DNA from: Gloeophyllum trabeum ATCC 11539
Lineage: Eukaryota; Basidiomycota; Agaricomycetes; Gloeophyllales; Gloeophyllaceae
Direction: 5' to 3'
Assembly: GCF_000344685.1 (NCBI RefSeq)
Contig: NW_006920410.1
Coordinates: 467,421-527,329, forward strand
DNA: 59,909 nt
Shown here in pieces: positions 59,016 through 59,909 of this stretch; position 1 is the stretch's first letter; every line of letters begins with the position of its first letter. Position numbers and translations under genes: made by a program. Below the pieces are notes generated by a model. The model was given only the letters and a program-made list of their open reading frames with translations, made no database searches and was not told where the DNA came from.

Positions 59016-59909
59016 ATGCAGCAATTGTCCCCGGTCACTAAGTAAGCCTGGAGTCCACCCGCTGACATCTGTCCGCGGCGCAGCCCTGGGTGTTCACTGA
59101 TGTCTGAAATAGTACGGGCCACAGAGGTGTCGGGAATATCGGGATTTCGATTGCAAGGCTTCGCAGGGATTGATACCCAGGGATATGTTCTCTTCGTGGT
59201 TGAGGACGTATTCCGAATTCGGAATGCCTATCGTATCCCGACGCGGTGTTGATGCGCTCCCAAGGCGGGATGATGGCTTGATCCTTGCACGCACGCTGTC
59301 CGACGAGAGCTGCCACCAACTGGTCTGCCTGAGCAAGCGCGCGTCTAGCCTGGTGAGCCTAATCATCGTCATCTCGTCGGCTGTCCTGTGTCGGCACACT
59401 TTAGGCCCTGCATTCAGTAGGATCGAGCGGCGGAGGCAGTCCTCGCATCCGTTATGGTCGAGATATCGTAGGTAGTTTAAGGTTGGAGATTGCACAGCGA
59501 CGCTATCGGCCGCGTGTGTTCCTTACCACCTATACAGCTTGACGTCAGGTTCATTCACGCTAGTTGATAGGAGTACACCAGCCTGGATGGAATCCGCGGA
59601 CTTAAGGCGAAGGTAAAGACGGGCTAAGGCTGGTCCACTAGTGCGAGGTTCGTGAAGAGTTCCTGGCGGCAGACGCGAGCTGGGGGTGCTCCACCTACTC
59701 GAAGAGCGCAATGCCCTGCGCTTCGTGAAGGGAGGCTATCGACGAGTCCTGGATAGCCCGAGTCGAGGTGTGCCGTCATACTCTCCTCTTGACTCACTTG
59801 CCTATTCCCGCAGGCAGACAGACGGGTTGACCTCAGTATGTTTGCGAACGTCTATCGATCGGCACACCGGCCTGTTAACGTTGTCATTGACGTCCTAGAT
59901 ACGCCCAAC
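59016..59909. other. right edge, unresolved
   Basis: Overlapping open frames on both strands (for example 59094-59495 on the minus strand) read as possible peptide, but I cannot choose a strand or find a family. A gene continuing beyond the window is possible. Confidence 0.3.

Overview
The window looks like a piece of an agaricomycete (mushroom-forming basidiomycete) nuclear genome. Genes are split by many GT-AG introns of about 50-65 nt, the sequence is GC-rich, and several proteins are basidiomycete-typical (class IV chitin synthase, DUF6533/DUF6534 membrane proteins, CDA-type chitin deacetylase with a C-terminal hydrophobic tail, homeodomain factor). It contains no bacterial-style operon, rRNA or CRISPR. 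One run of 619 N interrupts it.

Left core block (0.7-19 kb). A Sec14-type lipid-transfer gene (-) is divergent from a tiny NOP10 gene (+), followed by a seven-exon chitin synthase (+), a Zn2Cys6 regulator (+), a choline/ethanolaminephosphotransferase (-), mitochondrial ribosomal protein uL2m (+), a Gon7-like small protein (-), a family-16 lysine-type methyltransferase (+) and a homeobox gene (-). Nearly all are housekeeping, wall or membrane functions. Exon chains for Sec14, NOP10, chitin synthase, uL2m, homeobox, DUF6593 and chitin deacetylase were followed base by base and close in frame.

Accessory block (19.7-34.5 kb). Two cytochrome P450 genes flank a fold-back DNA element (255-bp inverted ends, about 1.06 kb once a duplicated 408-bp contig overlap is collapsed), gene fragments beside it, and a DUF6533 membrane protein. 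A decayed GDSGS-type (serine-protease-like) gene and a small hydrophilic-protein gene with an apparent frameshift follow. The most unusual signal of the window is here: the first P450 keeps its heme-cysteine codon only if a single-nucleotide exon is spliced between two normal-size introns.

Right block (36.5-55 kb). A DUF6593 gene using a GC-AG intron, a secreted and probably GPI-anchored chitin deacetylase, a DUF6534 membrane protein (-), a CPA2-type cation/proton antiporter and an MFS monocarboxylate-type transporter in tandem, a single-exon F-box protein (-), and a 769-residue CBM21 protein phosphatase-1 targeting subunit (-). The last 5 kb hold no gene I can support, apart from a 287-bp MITE-like inverted repeat.

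Functional themes are wall building and modification (chitin synthase, chitin deacetylase), phospholipid synthesis and transfer (CDP-alcohol phosphotransferase, Sec14), transport (antiporter, MFS) and glycogen/PP1 regulation. Apart from the P450-rich accessory block I see no convincing gene cluster acting as one pathway.
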